From: DASQZK01 sp963809925
GTDB taxonomy: Bacteria; Bacteroidota; Bacteroidia; Bacteroidales; GCA-2748055
Assembly (NCBI GenBank): GCA_963809925.1
Contig: CAWELH010000004.1
Coordinates: 1,091,820 to 1,155,819 of the forward strand
Length of the DNA stretch: 64,000 bases
Direction: 5' to 3'
Below the pieces are notes generated by a model. It was not told where the DNA came from, did not search any database, and saw only the letters and a list, made by a program, of their open reading frames with translations. The position numbers were made by a program, and so were the translations under genes. Shown piece after piece: positions 1 through 9,344 of this stretch (positions are counted from its first letter, which is position 1; each line of letters begins with the position of its first letter).

Positions 1-80
1 TAAAAATAACCAAAGTTTCTTAAGGACACCGGGGTGGATCCTTTCATTTTTGCTAATTTCGTCATGAAAAAGTACAGAAA

Positions 81-842
81 TTGAAAATTACCTTTTTAGG
101 AACCGGCACATCTCAGGGTGTTCCAGTCATCGGATGCGGGTGTAATGTTTGTACTTCTGAGGATAAGTTCGATAAACGCCTCAGGACTTCAATCCTGATA
201 GAGGAGGGTGATACAGTCATTGTAGTGGATACCGGCCCTGATTTTCGACAACAGATGCTTTGCGCCGGTGTCAAAAGGCTCGACGCCGTACTGTATACAC
301 ATGAGCACCGCGATCATGTTGCTGGCCTTGACGATATCAGGGCCTTTAATTTCATCCAGCAGAAACCTATGGATATCTTTGCTGAAGAAAGAGTTATCAG
401 GGCACTGAAAAAAGAATTTGCATATATTTTCGCTGAGAAAAAGTATCCCGGCGTTCCGCAGGTAAACATACACAGAATAGAAAATGAGGAGTTTTCCGTA
501 AATGGAATGACGGTTATTCCGGTGAGGGCCATGCATTACCATTTACCGGTATACGGATTCCGCTTTGGTGATTTCGGGTATATCACCGATACCAATTTCA
601 TCCCGGAAGACGAAAAAGAAAAGTTATATGGTGTTAAGTATCTTGTAATTAATGCCTTACGCCATGAAAAGCACATTTCGCATTTTACACTGGCTCAGGC
701 TGTTGCCCTTATTAATGAGCTTAGCCCCAAACGGGGATACATCACGCATATCAGTCATCAGATGGGACGTAACTGTGATCTGGAGAAAGAGCTCCCTCCA
801 AATATTCGCCCTGCTGTCGACGGTCTGATCATTGAGATCTAA
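81..842 (+). CDS. MBL-fold metal-dependent hydrolase, PhnP-like
   Basis: This 253-aa cytosolic protein (no signal peptide) belongs to the metallo-beta-lactamase superfamily. The metal-binding motif THEHRDH lies at residues 73-79, VVDTGPD around residue 50, and a later ITDTN supplies another metal-ligand Asp near residue 170. The GCGCNVC stretch at 18-24 recalls the extra cysteine site of PhnP-type phosphodiesterases. By family it should hydrolyse a phosphodiester such as a cyclic ribose phosphate, but no phn genes are nearby, so the substrate is open. The start is a TTG at 81; the ATG at 64 runs into a stop after six codons, so TTG is the only start that keeps the N-terminal MKITFLGTGTSQG strand. 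It converges with the MFS gene 18 bp downstream. Confidence 0.85.
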   Translation: MKITFLGTGTSQGVPVIGCGCNVCTSEDKFDKRLRTSILIEEGDTVIVVDTGPDFRQQMLCAGVKRLDAVLYTHEHRDHVAGLDDIRAFNFIQQKPMDIFAEERVIRALKKEFAYIFAEKKYPGVPQVNIHRIENEEFSVNGMTVIPVRAMHYHLPVYGFRFGDFGYITDTNFIPEDEKEKLYGVKYLVINALRHEKHISHFTLAQAVALINELSPKRGYITHISHQMGRNCDLEKELPPNIRPAVDGLIIEI

Positions 843-859
843 GCAAACTCCACCCCGGT

Positions 860-2116
860 TTATCTTGATTTGAGTGCTTTCGTGAAGAGGAAAACAGAGA
901 TTCCACTGAGGACCATAAAGAGGGTTCCGGCAAGTAACATTGCTTGTGGAAAGGAATAGATATCAAGGTACCAGCCCAGGAAAGGGCCGATGACTGAAAA
1001 ATTAAGCCTGATAAAAAAGTTTCGTACCGACAACACAGTCGCCCGTGTTTCTGAACCGGTCATTTTGTTGATATAATCTTTAAGAACAGGTGTGGCAAAC
1101 CCCCTGACAATATAAAAAACAAATAGTATGGAAAGGGCATAGGCTGAATGGAAGAAGTGAAGGCTGATGTAACCTGCCGGAACCAGGACAGCAATGAGAA
1201 CGACCGATTGAACGGGTCCCAGACGTGACTCGATTTTGTAGGCGATGAATGCAACCAATCCGACGGTGAGGTTAAGCATGGTCCATAAAATACCATACCA
1301 GTGCAGTGCCAGGTTTATGTGCTCAAAAAACGGTTGAACGAACCATGCCATGGTCAGTGTGGCGGTTCCGATGATGGATGAGAAAAGTATGTTGCGCTGG
1401 AGAGGTTTGTCTTCAAAAAGTGAAAACTTCACGATGGAAAAAATTTCTTTGAACCGCATTTTAAGCAGCCGCTTATGTCTCGATGGCTCCACCAGCAGCA
1501 GGGAGGTGGGGACGGCAATGAATGAGATAAACGTCTGAGCTATATACGGATACCTTACCGATACTGCGGCCAGAAGGCCCCCAAGCGTTCCTGCCACCGC
1601 TTCCGCCAGGTTGCCGAATGAGGTCATCCGACCTTCGTATTTGATATAGTCACCTTCGCGCTTCATATCGAGAAGAGTATCGTAAAGCATCGCTGAATCA
1701 GATCCGGAGATAAAACTTTGGCCAATACCGAGAATGGACTCTGCGATCAGAAAGCCCCAGAAACCAAAACTCAGGCTGTAGGTAAGAAATCCCAGAAATC
1801 CCATGAGTGTTCCGATGATGATTGTCTTTTTCCTGCCCAGGACATCCGCAAAATAACCGGATGGGATCTCGAGAATCACTATGGTGATCGAATATACGCC
1901 CTGGAGTAGCATCACATCTTTCATACCCAAACCATTTGCTTTGTAAAAAGGTACAACGATGGGCATGTAAAGCATGAACCATTTTGCAACCTTGATCAGA
2001 TAAAGTTTGGAAATGTTTGCACTCAGTCTCACTGGGCGGTGTTTTACAGAAATATTCCGTGTATCTGAATGCAAAACTATTACATTAATGTCATCGGACG
2101 AAGAAAATTGACTCAA
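860..2116 (-). CDS. MFS transporter
   Basis: A polytopic membrane protein of about 12 predicted helices, 390-418 aa, of the major facilitator superfamily. The loop GYFADVLGRKKT (near residue 90) is the MFS motif A between helices 2 and 3, and the central cytoplasmic loop (PSRHKRLLKMRFKE) separates two six-helix halves. Substrate cannot be told from sequence. The start is uncertain: position 2116 is a TTG that gives a long hydrophilic N-terminus, while a GTG at 2032 gives VRLSANISKLYLIKVAKWF, a more usual short tail before helix 1. It faces away from the TonB-C gene at 2318; the shared 200-bp gap probably holds both promoters. Confidence 0.85.
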   Translation of the reverse strand: MSQFSSSDDINVIVLHSDTRNISVKHRPVRLSANISKLYLIKVAKWFMLYMPIVVPFYKANGLGMKDVMLLQGVYSITIVILEIPSGYFADVLGRKKTIIIGTLMGFLGFLTYSLSFGFWGFLIAESILGIGQSFISGSDSAMLYDTLLDMKREGDYIKYEGRMTSFGNLAEAVAGTLGGLLAAVSVRYPYIAQTFISFIAVPTSLLLVEPSRHKRLLKMRFKEIFSIVKFSLFEDKPLQRNILFSSIIGTATLTMAWFVQPFFEHINLALHWYGILWTMLNLTVGLVAFIAYKIESRLGPVQSVVLIAVLVPAGYISLHFFHSAYALSILFVFYIVRGFATPVLKDYINKMTGSETRATVLSVRNFFIRLNFSVIGPFLGWYLDIYSFPQAMLLAGTLFMVLSGISVFLFTKALKSR

Positions 2117-2317
2117 TTCAGAATCGACTTTCGGTTAATGTTGGGATGAACCGCTTACCATTCGATATTAATTGTTGGTAATCAGTTATTTACAGTATAA
2201 ATAAAATGATCTTTTAAAACTCCCGGGATGATTAATAGAAAATTAGATGCAACTTCGGTGAACAGTATGTTTCTTTTCACGTACTTATACAGTACTTCAC
2301 CTTAAAAAATTTTTGGA

Positions 2318-3151
2318 ATGGGAAGGAAAAAACTGTGGATGCCTTTGGTATGTGCGATAGTATTTTCGGCGTTATTTATAACGATTGGAGATGCGCAAAC
2401 GGTTTCCACTGAAACCCTGAATATCCGGCGTATCAAGGCATTGTCCGACAGTACCTTCCTTATTGAAGAGACAGATGCCGATTCAAATCTGCTCTTCATC
2501 GGTACAATGAGCTCGCTGGATCCGGATGTCAGGAACGGAAGATTCAGATTTTATAATGAATCCGGCAGGGTGGAGGCAATTGGCTTTTACTATCACGACA
2601 TTCCATACGGCAAATGGGTCTATTATGATAAAGCCGGGAGGATTACCAGAATGTTGGATTTCAAATACGTTTTGGAATTCATCAGCCGGAGCCCCAATGC
2701 TGCAATTTTTGTTCGTGACAGTCAGCCTGCCGTGAGTATGCCAGCGTCGCAGAAGGAGTTTGATATTGGTTTAACCGGTGAAGAAGAACAATCTTTTGAT
2801 TCCTTTGTAACTGTTGGGGATAATGTTGAGGGGACGATAGGGTTGAATAGCACGGTTGCAACCTCCCTGGGGCAGGATGTAGATTATTTCACTCAATATA
2901 TTCGGGAACACCTGGTATACCCTGTATTTGCCCGCGATAAGGGAATCTCGGGAATTGTGGAGGTACAGTTAAGGATAAGTGATATAGGTAATATATCAGA
3001 AATTTCAATCCTTTCAGGTGGCAACATCGACCTGAATATGGAGGCACTGCGAGTAGTCCTTGAAGCTGGAGGAGGGGGTATGACTAGCGGCGAACAGAGT
3101 CGTCCTGCAGATAGATTTATTACTGTCCCGGTTAGCTTTGTACGCGAGTGA
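2318..3151 (+). CDS. Exported protein with MORN-like repeats and a TonB C-terminal domain
   Basis: A 277-aa protein with an N-terminal signal peptide (KK then a hydrophobic run, cleavage near residue 26). Residues about 70-115 contain MORN/YwqK-like repeats (GRFRFYNESGRVEAIGFY, then GKWVYYDKAGRITRMLDF). Residues about 185-260 form a TonB_C fold (FTQYIREHLVYPVFARDKGI, then VEVQLRISDIG and ALRVV). There is no Pro-rich periplasmic spanner, so it is unlikely to be a working energy transducer for outer-membrane receptors. Proteins of this architecture are common in Bacteroidota and have no settled function. A stand-alone gene. Confidence 0.75.
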   Translation: MGRKKLWMPLVCAIVFSALFITIGDAQTVSTETLNIRRIKALSDSTFLIEETDADSNLLFIGTMSSLDPDVRNGRFRFYNESGRVEAIGFYYHDIPYGKWVYYDKAGRITRMLDFKYVLEFISRSPNAAIFVRDSQPAVSMPASQKEFDIGLTGEEEQSFDSFVTVGDNVEGTIGLNSTVATSLGQDVDYFTQYIREHLVYPVFARDKGISGIVEVQLRISDIGNISEISILSGGNIDLNMEALRVVLEAGGGGMTSGEQSRPADRFITVPVSFVRE

Positions 3152-3345
3152 TGAATTTTCGAAATTGAGGTATGGGTAATTAGATCCAGATTTACGGCCA
3201 GATTTCGAGTCCTGCACTCTGTTCACTTGTGTAGAGGGAATTCAGCTTCCATGCTACGAATTACAGAATCAGAGACACAGGTATTAAAAAGCTTTAGTAT
3301 ATTTACGTCCTATCGATGCATGACGTATGGATTGCCGTTGTTTAG

Positions 3346-4590
3346 ATGCCTGAAATTATGCTTTCTGAGATGATTATCAAAAGAATCCCCTTTATGATTA
3401 AAGTTGCAGGTTTCATTGCCGTGACGCTTGCATCATGTACACATTTAGAAGAGAAACAGGATCCTTTTGCTTCAGATACATACCTTACCGATACCGCAAA
3501 CCTGGGCATCGTTTCCTCAAGCTTCATAAGAATTACCGCAGGGCTTGCCGGACATCCAGAGTTCAACGAATACATGAAGTATCCCATTCAGGTTTATAAG
3601 ATCATTTACCAAACCACGTACAAAGGTAAGCCTGTCCTGGCCTCCGGAATTGTATCCTATCCGGCAGGACTGAGCGATTCCATTCCTGTTATGCTTGTAG
3701 GCAACGGATTGATCTTTGCCAATGATGAGGCTCCCTCCGAATTCGATCTTCCGAATCACTATACAGGATTTGAATTTGTCGGTTCAATGGGATATTTTAC
3801 AATGATCCCGGATATGCTTGGTTTTGGTATTTCAAAGGATCTGCTTTTCCCCATACACAATTACTATTATTCGGCACAGACTATGATTGATTTTTACCAT
3901 GCATGTAAAGAATTCACTGATCATCTTAATTTGCCGGTGAAGCAGGAGACCTATCTCTCGGGTTACTCACAAGGAGGGTATATCGCTGTAGCCACGCTGA
4001 AAGTGGTAGAGGAGGATGAATCTTCATCCATACATATCAAAGCTGCAGCGGTTGGTGCAGGAGGGTATAATTTACCGGCACTACTTGAGCGTGCGCTGGA
4101 AAGCAATTTCTATTCAGCGCCAAGTCATCTCGCCCTTCTCCTTTCTTCGTACAATATCGTTTATGATTGGAACAGGCCACTCACTGATTTTTTCAACGAA
4201 CCTTATGCGGGCGAAATTCCAGGATTGCTTGGCGGAGCCTATACAAGAGAAGAAATCGATACACACCTTCCTGCCCATCTCGATAGTCTTTTGAATCCGA
4301 TATTCCTGCAAAAGCTGAAATCCGGTGAGGAGACCGCGCTGATCGCAGCACTCTCGGAAAACAGTGTTTACGACTGGGCCCCTCATACTACACTGCGAAT
4401 TGTCCACAGTATCAATGATGAGCGGATCCCTTTCTCCGATTCAGAGGAAATGTACAACACCATGCGCAAGAACGGATCTGTCAGTGTGTCACTTGTGCCC
4501 ATCGATTCGGAAGGACATTTTAATTCAGGGTTTACATATATGCTGAATGTTATCCCCTGGTTTGACAGCCTGAGTACTGCAGCCCATTAA
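3346..4590 (+). CDS. Secreted lipoprotein alpha/beta hydrolase, secretory-lipase-like
   Basis: A lipoprotein: a short hydrophobic segment ends in the lipobox TLASC, Cys at residue 31 counted from the first ATG. Internal ATGs at 3370 and 3394 would give more typical signal lengths and are equally possible starts. The alpha/beta-hydrolase nucleophile elbow GYSQGG puts the catalytic Ser near residue 208. A plausible Asp is in HSINDERIP (about 358) and the His in SEGHF (about 391). The overall pattern (YQTTYKGKPVLASGIVSYP, late Asp and His) resembles secretory lipase/prolyl-peptidase-like hydrolases, so an ester substrate is likely but unproven. Only 60 bp separate it from the GH172 gene, so they may be co-transcribed. 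Confidence 0.75.
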   Translation: MPEIMLSEMIIKRIPFMIKVAGFIAVTLASCTHLEEKQDPFASDTYLTDTANLGIVSSSFIRITAGLAGHPEFNEYMKYPIQVYKIIYQTTYKGKPVLASGIVSYPAGLSDSIPVMLVGNGLIFANDEAPSEFDLPNHYTGFEFVGSMGYFTMIPDMLGFGISKDLLFPIHNYYYSAQTMIDFYHACKEFTDHLNLPVKQETYLSGYSQGGYIAVATLKVVEEDESSSIHIKAAAVGAGGYNLPALLERALESNFYSAPSHLALLLSSYNIVYDWNRPLTDFFNEPYAGEIPGLLGGAYTREEIDTHLPAHLDSLLNPIFLQKLKSGEETALIAALSENSVYDWAPHTTLRIVHSINDERIPFSDSEEMYNTMRKNGSVSVSLVPIDSEGHFNSGFTYMLNVIPWFDSLSTAAH

Positions 4591-4650
4591 AACCCAATAA
4601 ATCAGACTATATTTCACAACTGCAATTTATCAACCTAAAACCATTTAAAA

Positions 4651-5919
4651 ATGAAAACTACCACTCTTTTAACATTGCTTTTTGCTCTTGTTTTATACAG
4701 TTGTGGTGACCGTGGAGGTACAGACAGTTCATCAGAAACCGGGTATCCGTCTGAAATCTTTAAATACACCGGCAATATAGAACCACGATGGATCAGTTAT
4801 GAAAATCAGTCGGGTGAGAAGGGCAAAGGCGGGATGGAGAATAACGGAGCCAAAGGGCATCCTTCGGATGTAATCCATGCAGGTGAAACGGTTACTCTCG
4901 CTGATGTTCAGGGACCCGGGATAATAAACCGGATCTGGATTACGATCTCCAACCGTTCTCCTTATACCCTCAGGGGACTTGTTTTAAAAATGTACTGGGA
5001 TGGTGAGGCCAAGCCGGCGGTTTCAGTGCCTTTTGGAGATTTTTTCGGTGTAGGGCTTGGGCGCACTGCAAGCTTTGAAAATGCGCTTTTCGCTAATCCT
5101 GAAGGCAGGTCGTTCAATTCCTTCATTCAGATGCCTTTTAAGAAATCAGCACGAATTGAGATTGTAAACGAACTACCCTATGAGATAAGTGCCATCTTCT
5201 ATGACGTTGACCTTCAACTGCTGAAAAAGTGGGATGACGATTTTATGTATTTTCACAGTTACTGGCACCGTGATACGGCGACTGTTCCGGGTAAAGATTT
5301 TGAAATTCTCCCGATGGTCAGCGGGAAAGGCAGATATCTCGGTACGAATATGAGCGTGAATGCCAATCCGCTTTATAAGCACTATTGGTGGGGTGAAGGC
5401 GAAGTTAAGATCTATATGAATGGTGACACTGATTTCCCGACCCTTGTTGGAACAGGTACAGAGGATTTTATCGGTTCAGCCTGGGGACAGGATAAGTTCT
5501 TTAACCGGTATACCGGTTGTTCTGTGGCCGACCCGGAAAACCTGCAATGGTCCTTCTACCGCTTTCACATTAAGGATCCGGTGTACTTCAGTTCAGACTG
5601 TAAGGTGACGATGCAGCAGATGGGCGGATCGGCAAAAAAGGATGTCGTTGAGCTTCAGAAGCAGCATGTACCGCTTATCCCGGTGACCGTTGGCGTTCCT
5701 GATCCCGTGAAAAGTAAGATCTTTAAAAAAGACAGTATTGTCAATCTCGAAGATATTACAGAAGCAGGGGATAACGTATGGACCAATTTTTACCGCTCCG
5801 ACGATGTTGCAGCCTCGGTTTATTTTTACTCAAATTCACCTAAGGATGAATTACCTGAATTGCAGCCGCTTGATATCAGAACCTGGAACCTTAAAGAAAA
5901 AAAAGGCCAGAAAAAATAA
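4651..5919 (+). CDS. DUF2961 / GH172 family glycoside hydrolase, lipoprotein
   Basis: A 422-aa lipoprotein (signal ending LVLYSC, Cys18). It matches the DUF2961 family, now classified as GH172, whose characterised members act on D-fructofuranose or D-arabinofuranose linkages. Support comes from the N-terminal half (GPGIINRIWITI, then LVLKMYWDGEAKPAVSVPFGDFFG), a second jelly-roll-like half, and the family-typical GTGTEDFIGSAWG at about 267-279, which carries conserved acidic residues. It starts 60 bp after the lipase-like gene and ends 21 bp before the Nif3-like gene, so an operon with the latter is likely. Specificity within the family cannot be read from sequence. Confidence 0.85.
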   Translation: MKTTTLLTLLFALVLYSCGDRGGTDSSSETGYPSEIFKYTGNIEPRWISYENQSGEKGKGGMENNGAKGHPSDVIHAGETVTLADVQGPGIINRIWITISNRSPYTLRGLVLKMYWDGEAKPAVSVPFGDFFGVGLGRTASFENALFANPEGRSFNSFIQMPFKKSARIEIVNELPYEISAIFYDVDLQLLKKWDDDFMYFHSYWHRDTATVPGKDFEILPMVSGKGRYLGTNMSVNANPLYKHYWWGEGEVKIYMNGDTDFPTLVGTGTEDFIGSAWGQDKFFNRYTGCSVADPENLQWSFYRFHIKDPVYFSSDCKVTMQQMGGSAKKDVVELQKQHVPLIPVTVGVPDPVKSKIFKKDSIVNLEDITEAGDNVWTNFYRSDDVAASVYFYSNSPKDELPELQPLDIRTWNLKEKKGQKK

Positions 5920-5940
5920 TCATCAACCAAACCCAGAAAA

Positions 5941-6816
5941 ATGAAAACCATTCCGGCATATCTGATGCTTTTAATCTTTCTGGTCTCTTCGAATCTGATT
6001 TCGTGTATGGCACAGAAAAAAGTTAGTGAGTTGACAGGCAACGATGTCATTGACCAGATTCGGGAACATACCGGTGTTACCTGGAGTGGAGCGACTGTCG
6101 ATGTTGTAAAAACCGGTGATGCGTCTGACAGGGTCAGCGGCATTGCCGTATGTTTTATGGCTACCATGGATGTAGTAAAGGAAGCGGTGAGTAAAGGGTG
6201 CAATATGATCATCACCCATGAGCCTACATTTTACAACCACCTCGATGAAACAGCAAGTTTTGAGGGCAACCGTGTGTTTGAAGAAAAACTCAAATTTATA
6301 CGTGACCATAATATTATCATTTTCCGGTTTCACGATCATATCCACAGGATGATACCGGATGGCATCGAGGCCGGGATGATCAGCAAACTAGGGCTTGGTG
6401 AACCTATGGAAGGACTTTCATCGCCAGTGTTTCGCATCAGCGAAACCAGCGTGCGAGATTATGTGAATGATTTAGAGGTTATTTTCAATTCAACCTCAAT
6501 AAGGTATATCGGTGACCCTGATATGAGATTTAACACGGTCGGACTGTCGGTTGGAGCGCCTTCTTCTTTATCACAGATCGCTATGCTTGAAAATCCGGCC
6601 GTCCAGGTCTTAATTGCCGGGGAATCACGTGAATGGGAAACAGTGGAATACATCCGGGACGCTGTTCAACAGGGAAGACAAAAGGCAATGATTCTTCTGG
6701 GACATGTAAATTCTGAAGAAGCCGGGATGTTGTGGTGTACGGATTGGATAAAGTCGTTTGTTACGGAGGTACCGGTATATTTTATTGCTACGGGAGAGCC
6801 ATTTGGCAAGCGTTAA
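5941..6816 (+). CDS. Nif3-like dinuclear metal-centre protein with an export signal
   Basis: A 291-aa Nif3/YbgI-family protein. Metal-ligand motifs are recognisable: ITHEPTFYNH (His93 and around), FHDHIHRM (131-137), and near the C-terminus GHVNSEEAGM with the H-x3-E spacing of canonical Nif3 ligands. Unusually, the N-terminus (MKTIPAYLMLLIFLVSSN then LISC) is a clear signal peptide with a lipobox at Cys22, whereas ordinary Nif3 proteins are cytosolic. It begins 21 bp after the GH172 gene and is probably co-transcribed. Family function is unsettled (a hydrolase-like metal centre); the exported form next to a glycosidase suggests a role in glycan or glycan-product processing, which is inference. 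Confidence 0.82.
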   Translation: MKTIPAYLMLLIFLVSSNLISCMAQKKVSELTGNDVIDQIREHTGVTWSGATVDVVKTGDASDRVSGIAVCFMATMDVVKEAVSKGCNMIITHEPTFYNHLDETASFEGNRVFEEKLKFIRDHNIIIFRFHDHIHRMIPDGIEAGMISKLGLGEPMEGLSSPVFRISETSVRDYVNDLEVIFNSTSIRYIGDPDMRFNTVGLSVGAPSSLSQIAMLENPAVQVLIAGESREWETVEYIRDAVQQGRQKAMILLGHVNSEEAGMLWCTDWIKSFVTEVPVYFIATGEPFGKR

Positions 6817-7039
6817 ATTAGCAATTATTTAAGGATAAACTTTTATATCTTGCTTCACCGTACACAACACCTAAACCTGTTCTTCCAGGTATGAAAACGT
6901 TTTACCCTGGTTTTTTACGAATGACCGGGACAATGCCGGGCGCAATTTCCCTGGAAGTGTTTGTTGTAAAAGAGCGTTTTAAAAATAAGCGGAGTTGGCT
7001 CGTCAGTCCGCCATTAATCCTTTTTCAAATCCTTACTCT

Positions 7040-8221
7040 ATGAAACGGTATATTCTTCTTTTGAGTTTATTATTACAAATTCTTAGCAGCGGCTTCAGCC
7101 AGAAATTCGAAGGTTTGGCGCTGACACCTCCGATGGGATGGAACAGCTGGAATGCGTTTAATTGTGATGGGATCAGCGAGGAGGTTATCCGGGGTATTGC
7201 CGACGCTATGGTCGAAAACGGAATGCGTGATGCGGGGTATAGTTACATCGTTATCGACGACTGCTGGCAGACAGGACGTGAAAAGGATGGAACGATTATC
7301 GTGGACAAGGAGAAATTTCCTTCCGGGATGAAGGCACTTGCAGACTATACCCATGCGCTGGGACTAAAGTTCGGAATCTACTCCGATGCAGGAAGACAAA
7401 CCTGTCAGGGGAGACCCGGATCCAGAGGATATGAATACCAGGATGCGCGAACATATGCTGAATGGGGGGTAGATTATTTAAAATACGATTGGTGCAACAC
7501 CGGAAATCAGAATCCAGTTGAATCTTATACGCTCATGAGTGATGCGCTTTTTAAGGCCGGTCGCCCGGTTGTTTTCAGCATCTGTGAATGGGGCCTGAGC
7601 AAACCATGGTTATGGGCTGATGATGTAGGCCATTTATGGAGAACAACAGGCGATATCCGCAATAACTGGACTGAGCCCGACGCCAAGGAAGGCAAAGTCT
7701 GGGGAGGAGGGGTCCTTGTCATACTGGATATGCAGGTTGGCCTGGAGAAATTCGCAGGACCAGACCACTGGAATGATCCGGACATGCTGAATATCGGGAA
7801 TGGTGTATTGACACCCGGTGAAGAACGGGCACATTTCAGCCTTTGGAGTATCCTTTCGGCTCCGCTGATGGCAGGAAATGACCTAAGGGATATGACGGAT
7901 GAAACCCATGGGATTCTTACTAAGAAGGAAGTCATTGCCATTGATCAGGACCCACTGGGGAAACAGGGTTACCGCTTCCGGGATGACGGCCTTTTTGAAA
8001 TCTGGAAAAAAGAGTTGTCAGGTGGAGAATACGCATTTTGCTTTCTTAACCGGGGCGAAGAAGACGTAAAGTATACCATTGACTGGCATAAAATGGATAT
8101 TGAGGGGCGGTTTAGTATTACCGATGTCTGGGATAGAAAAGTCAGCGGTACAACGGAGCAGAAAACATCGATCATCGTAAGAGCTCACGATGTAGTCCTT
8201 CTCAGTCTACATAAAATTTGA
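7040..8221 (+). CDS. GH27 alpha-galactosidase, secreted
   Basis: A 393-aa clan GH-D enzyme that removes terminal alpha-D-galactose. A signal peptide (MKRYILLLSLLLQILSSGFS) precedes the barrel. Conserved motifs are PPMGWNSWNAF (31-40), VIDDCWQ (71-77), KYDWC with the nucleophile Asp150, RTTGDI with the acid/base Asp205 by analogy to human GLA, GPDHWNDPDML, and DQDPLGKQGYR before a C-terminal beta domain. A TTG at 6995 opens the same frame earlier but puts a hydrophilic leader ahead of the signal peptide, so the ATG at 7040 was chosen. A hairpin with a T-run follows directly, so transcription probably stops there. Confidence 0.92.
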   Translation: MKRYILLLSLLLQILSSGFSQKFEGLALTPPMGWNSWNAFNCDGISEEVIRGIADAMVENGMRDAGYSYIVIDDCWQTGREKDGTIIVDKEKFPSGMKALADYTHALGLKFGIYSDAGRQTCQGRPGSRGYEYQDARTYAEWGVDYLKYDWCNTGNQNPVESYTLMSDALFKAGRPVVFSICEWGLSKPWLWADDVGHLWRTTGDIRNNWTEPDAKEGKVWGGGVLVILDMQVGLEKFAGPDHWNDPDMLNIGNGVLTPGEERAHFSLWSILSAPLMAGNDLRDMTDETHGILTKKEVIAIDQDPLGKQGYRFRDDGLFEIWKKELSGGEYAFCFLNRGEEDVKYTIDWHKMDIEGRFSITDVWDRKVSGTTEQKTSIIVRAHDVVLLSLHKI

Positions 8222-8226
8222 ATGAA

Positions 8227-8258
8227 CGCTTTGATATTATTGATATCAGGGCGTTTTT
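8227..8258 (+). terminator. Rho-independent terminator after the GH27 gene
   Basis: An 11-bp stem (8227-8237 with 8243-8253, two G-U pairs), 5-nt loop, then five T. It begins six bases after the GH27 stop codon. Confidence 0.75.
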
Positions 8259-8655
8259 GTTTATTGCTACTGAAACTATTCTGAAACATTTTCATCATCG
8301 TTTTTTGTATTTTTACAGCTCAAAGATAAAAAGCTGTATGTATAAATGTCAATATCAATCGAGACAAGTCATCTAATTTCCAGGCCTCTTTTGGCATTGT
8401 TAGCACAACCGTCTCAAAATTACCAACTTCTGGTGTTTTTCTACCCTGATTTTGTAAAAACGTCTGGAAAAAAAGCTGGTGCATAAATCACAGATGAATA
8501 ATTGGTAGATCAAATGATCTCATCAAACATACATGTGATTAATCGTTTGCAATAGGTGTTAAAAATTGGGACATTTTGACATCCTGCTCAATATAAAACC
8601 GCCTGATTGTTTCTAGATATGGAAACAATTACGTAGATTTGTCACAAAATGATAA
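8259..8655. other. Gene-free AT-rich gap
   Basis: No open frame with coding character is seen between the GH27 terminator and the toxin gene. The promoter of the toxin-antitoxin pair should lie in its last 100 bp, but no convincing promoter or operator could be marked. Confidence 0.5.
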
Positions 8656-8997
8656 ATGATTAAACCGATTACGATAATCATGCTCCCAAAGGCCGATAAG
8701 TTCGTTGACAAGATTGAGAAATCAGCAAGAAAAAAAATATTCTATGCGATTCGTAAGACAAAAATGGGAATTTATGGTGATTGGTTTGAGAAATTGAAAA
8801 GCTCAAAAGATATTTTTGAGTTTCGAGTAAAGGATAGTAACAAGTTTTTTCGACTTTTTGCATTTTGGGATAGTTCGGGTGACACTGAGACATTGATAGT
8901 TTGTACGCACGGATTGATTAAGAAAACAAACAAGACACCAAAACAGGATATTGAAAAAGCAGAGTTGATTAAAGAAAAATATTTTAAAGGATTATAA
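8656..8997 (+). CDS. HigB-type toxin (RelE/Gp49 family)
   Basis: A 113-aa basic protein of the phage-derived Gp49/HigB family (RelE superfamily mRNA interferases, which cut mRNA at the ribosome). Visible features are the N-terminal helices (KADKFVDKIEKSARKKIFYA), the WFEKLKSSKDIFEFRV strand, then NKFFRLFAFWD and TLIVCTHGLIKKTNKTP, the typical order for this family. The antitoxin starts five bases after its stop, in the HigB-then-HigA order. Both genes are visibly richer in A+T than the flanking genes, consistent with acquisition by transfer. Confidence 0.85.
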   Translation: MIKPITIIMLPKADKFVDKIEKSARKKIFYAIRKTKMGIYGDWFEKLKSSKDIFEFRVKDSNKFFRLFAFWDSSGDTETLIVCTHGLIKKTNKTPKQDIEKAELIKEKYFKGL

Positions 8998-9002
8998 TAT
9001 TC

Positions 9003-9329
9003 ATGATTATGAAAACGACAGAATATAAAAGATTTGAGGATTTAGAGGATAAGTATTTTGGTAAAAAGGGATCTCCCGAGAGAGATGAGTATGAGTTTGA
9101 TTTGAAAATGGAGCTGATTGGAGAAAAAATAAAACAATTAAGGATTCAAAATAACTTGACTCAATCACAGCTTGGGGATTTGATTGGTGTTAAACGTTCG
9201 CAGATTTCAAAACTTGAACATGGAAACCATAGTTCATCTGTTTCAACGATAATGAAAGTTTTTCAAGCAATGAAAGCTACAGTTAAATTACGGATTGTGA
9301 CAGATGATAATCTTGAATTCGCTTTTTAA
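9003..9329 (+). CDS. HigA-type XRE antitoxin
   Basis: A 108-aa antitoxin with a cro/C1-type HTH in residues about 42-95: IKQLRIQNNLTQSQLGDLIG, then VKRSQISKLEHG, the recognition helix, and STIMKVFQAMKATVKL. It should neutralise the upstream toxin and repress the shared promoter. Two starts are possible, ATG at 9003 or at 9009. It ends 15 bp before a degenerate frame of similar base composition. Confidence 0.85.
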   Translation: MIMKTTEYKRFEDLEDKYFGKKGSPERDEYEFDLKMELIGEKIKQLRIQNNLTQSQLGDLIGVKRSQISKLEHGNHSSSVSTIMKVFQAMKATVKLRIVTDDNLEFAF

Positions 9330-9344
9330 TAACCACCAGTTGCC

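Noticed and set aside
2318..3151. A working TonB energy transducer
   Set aside because: The C-terminal domain fits TonB_C, but there is no Pro-rich spanner and the N-terminus looks like a cleavable signal.
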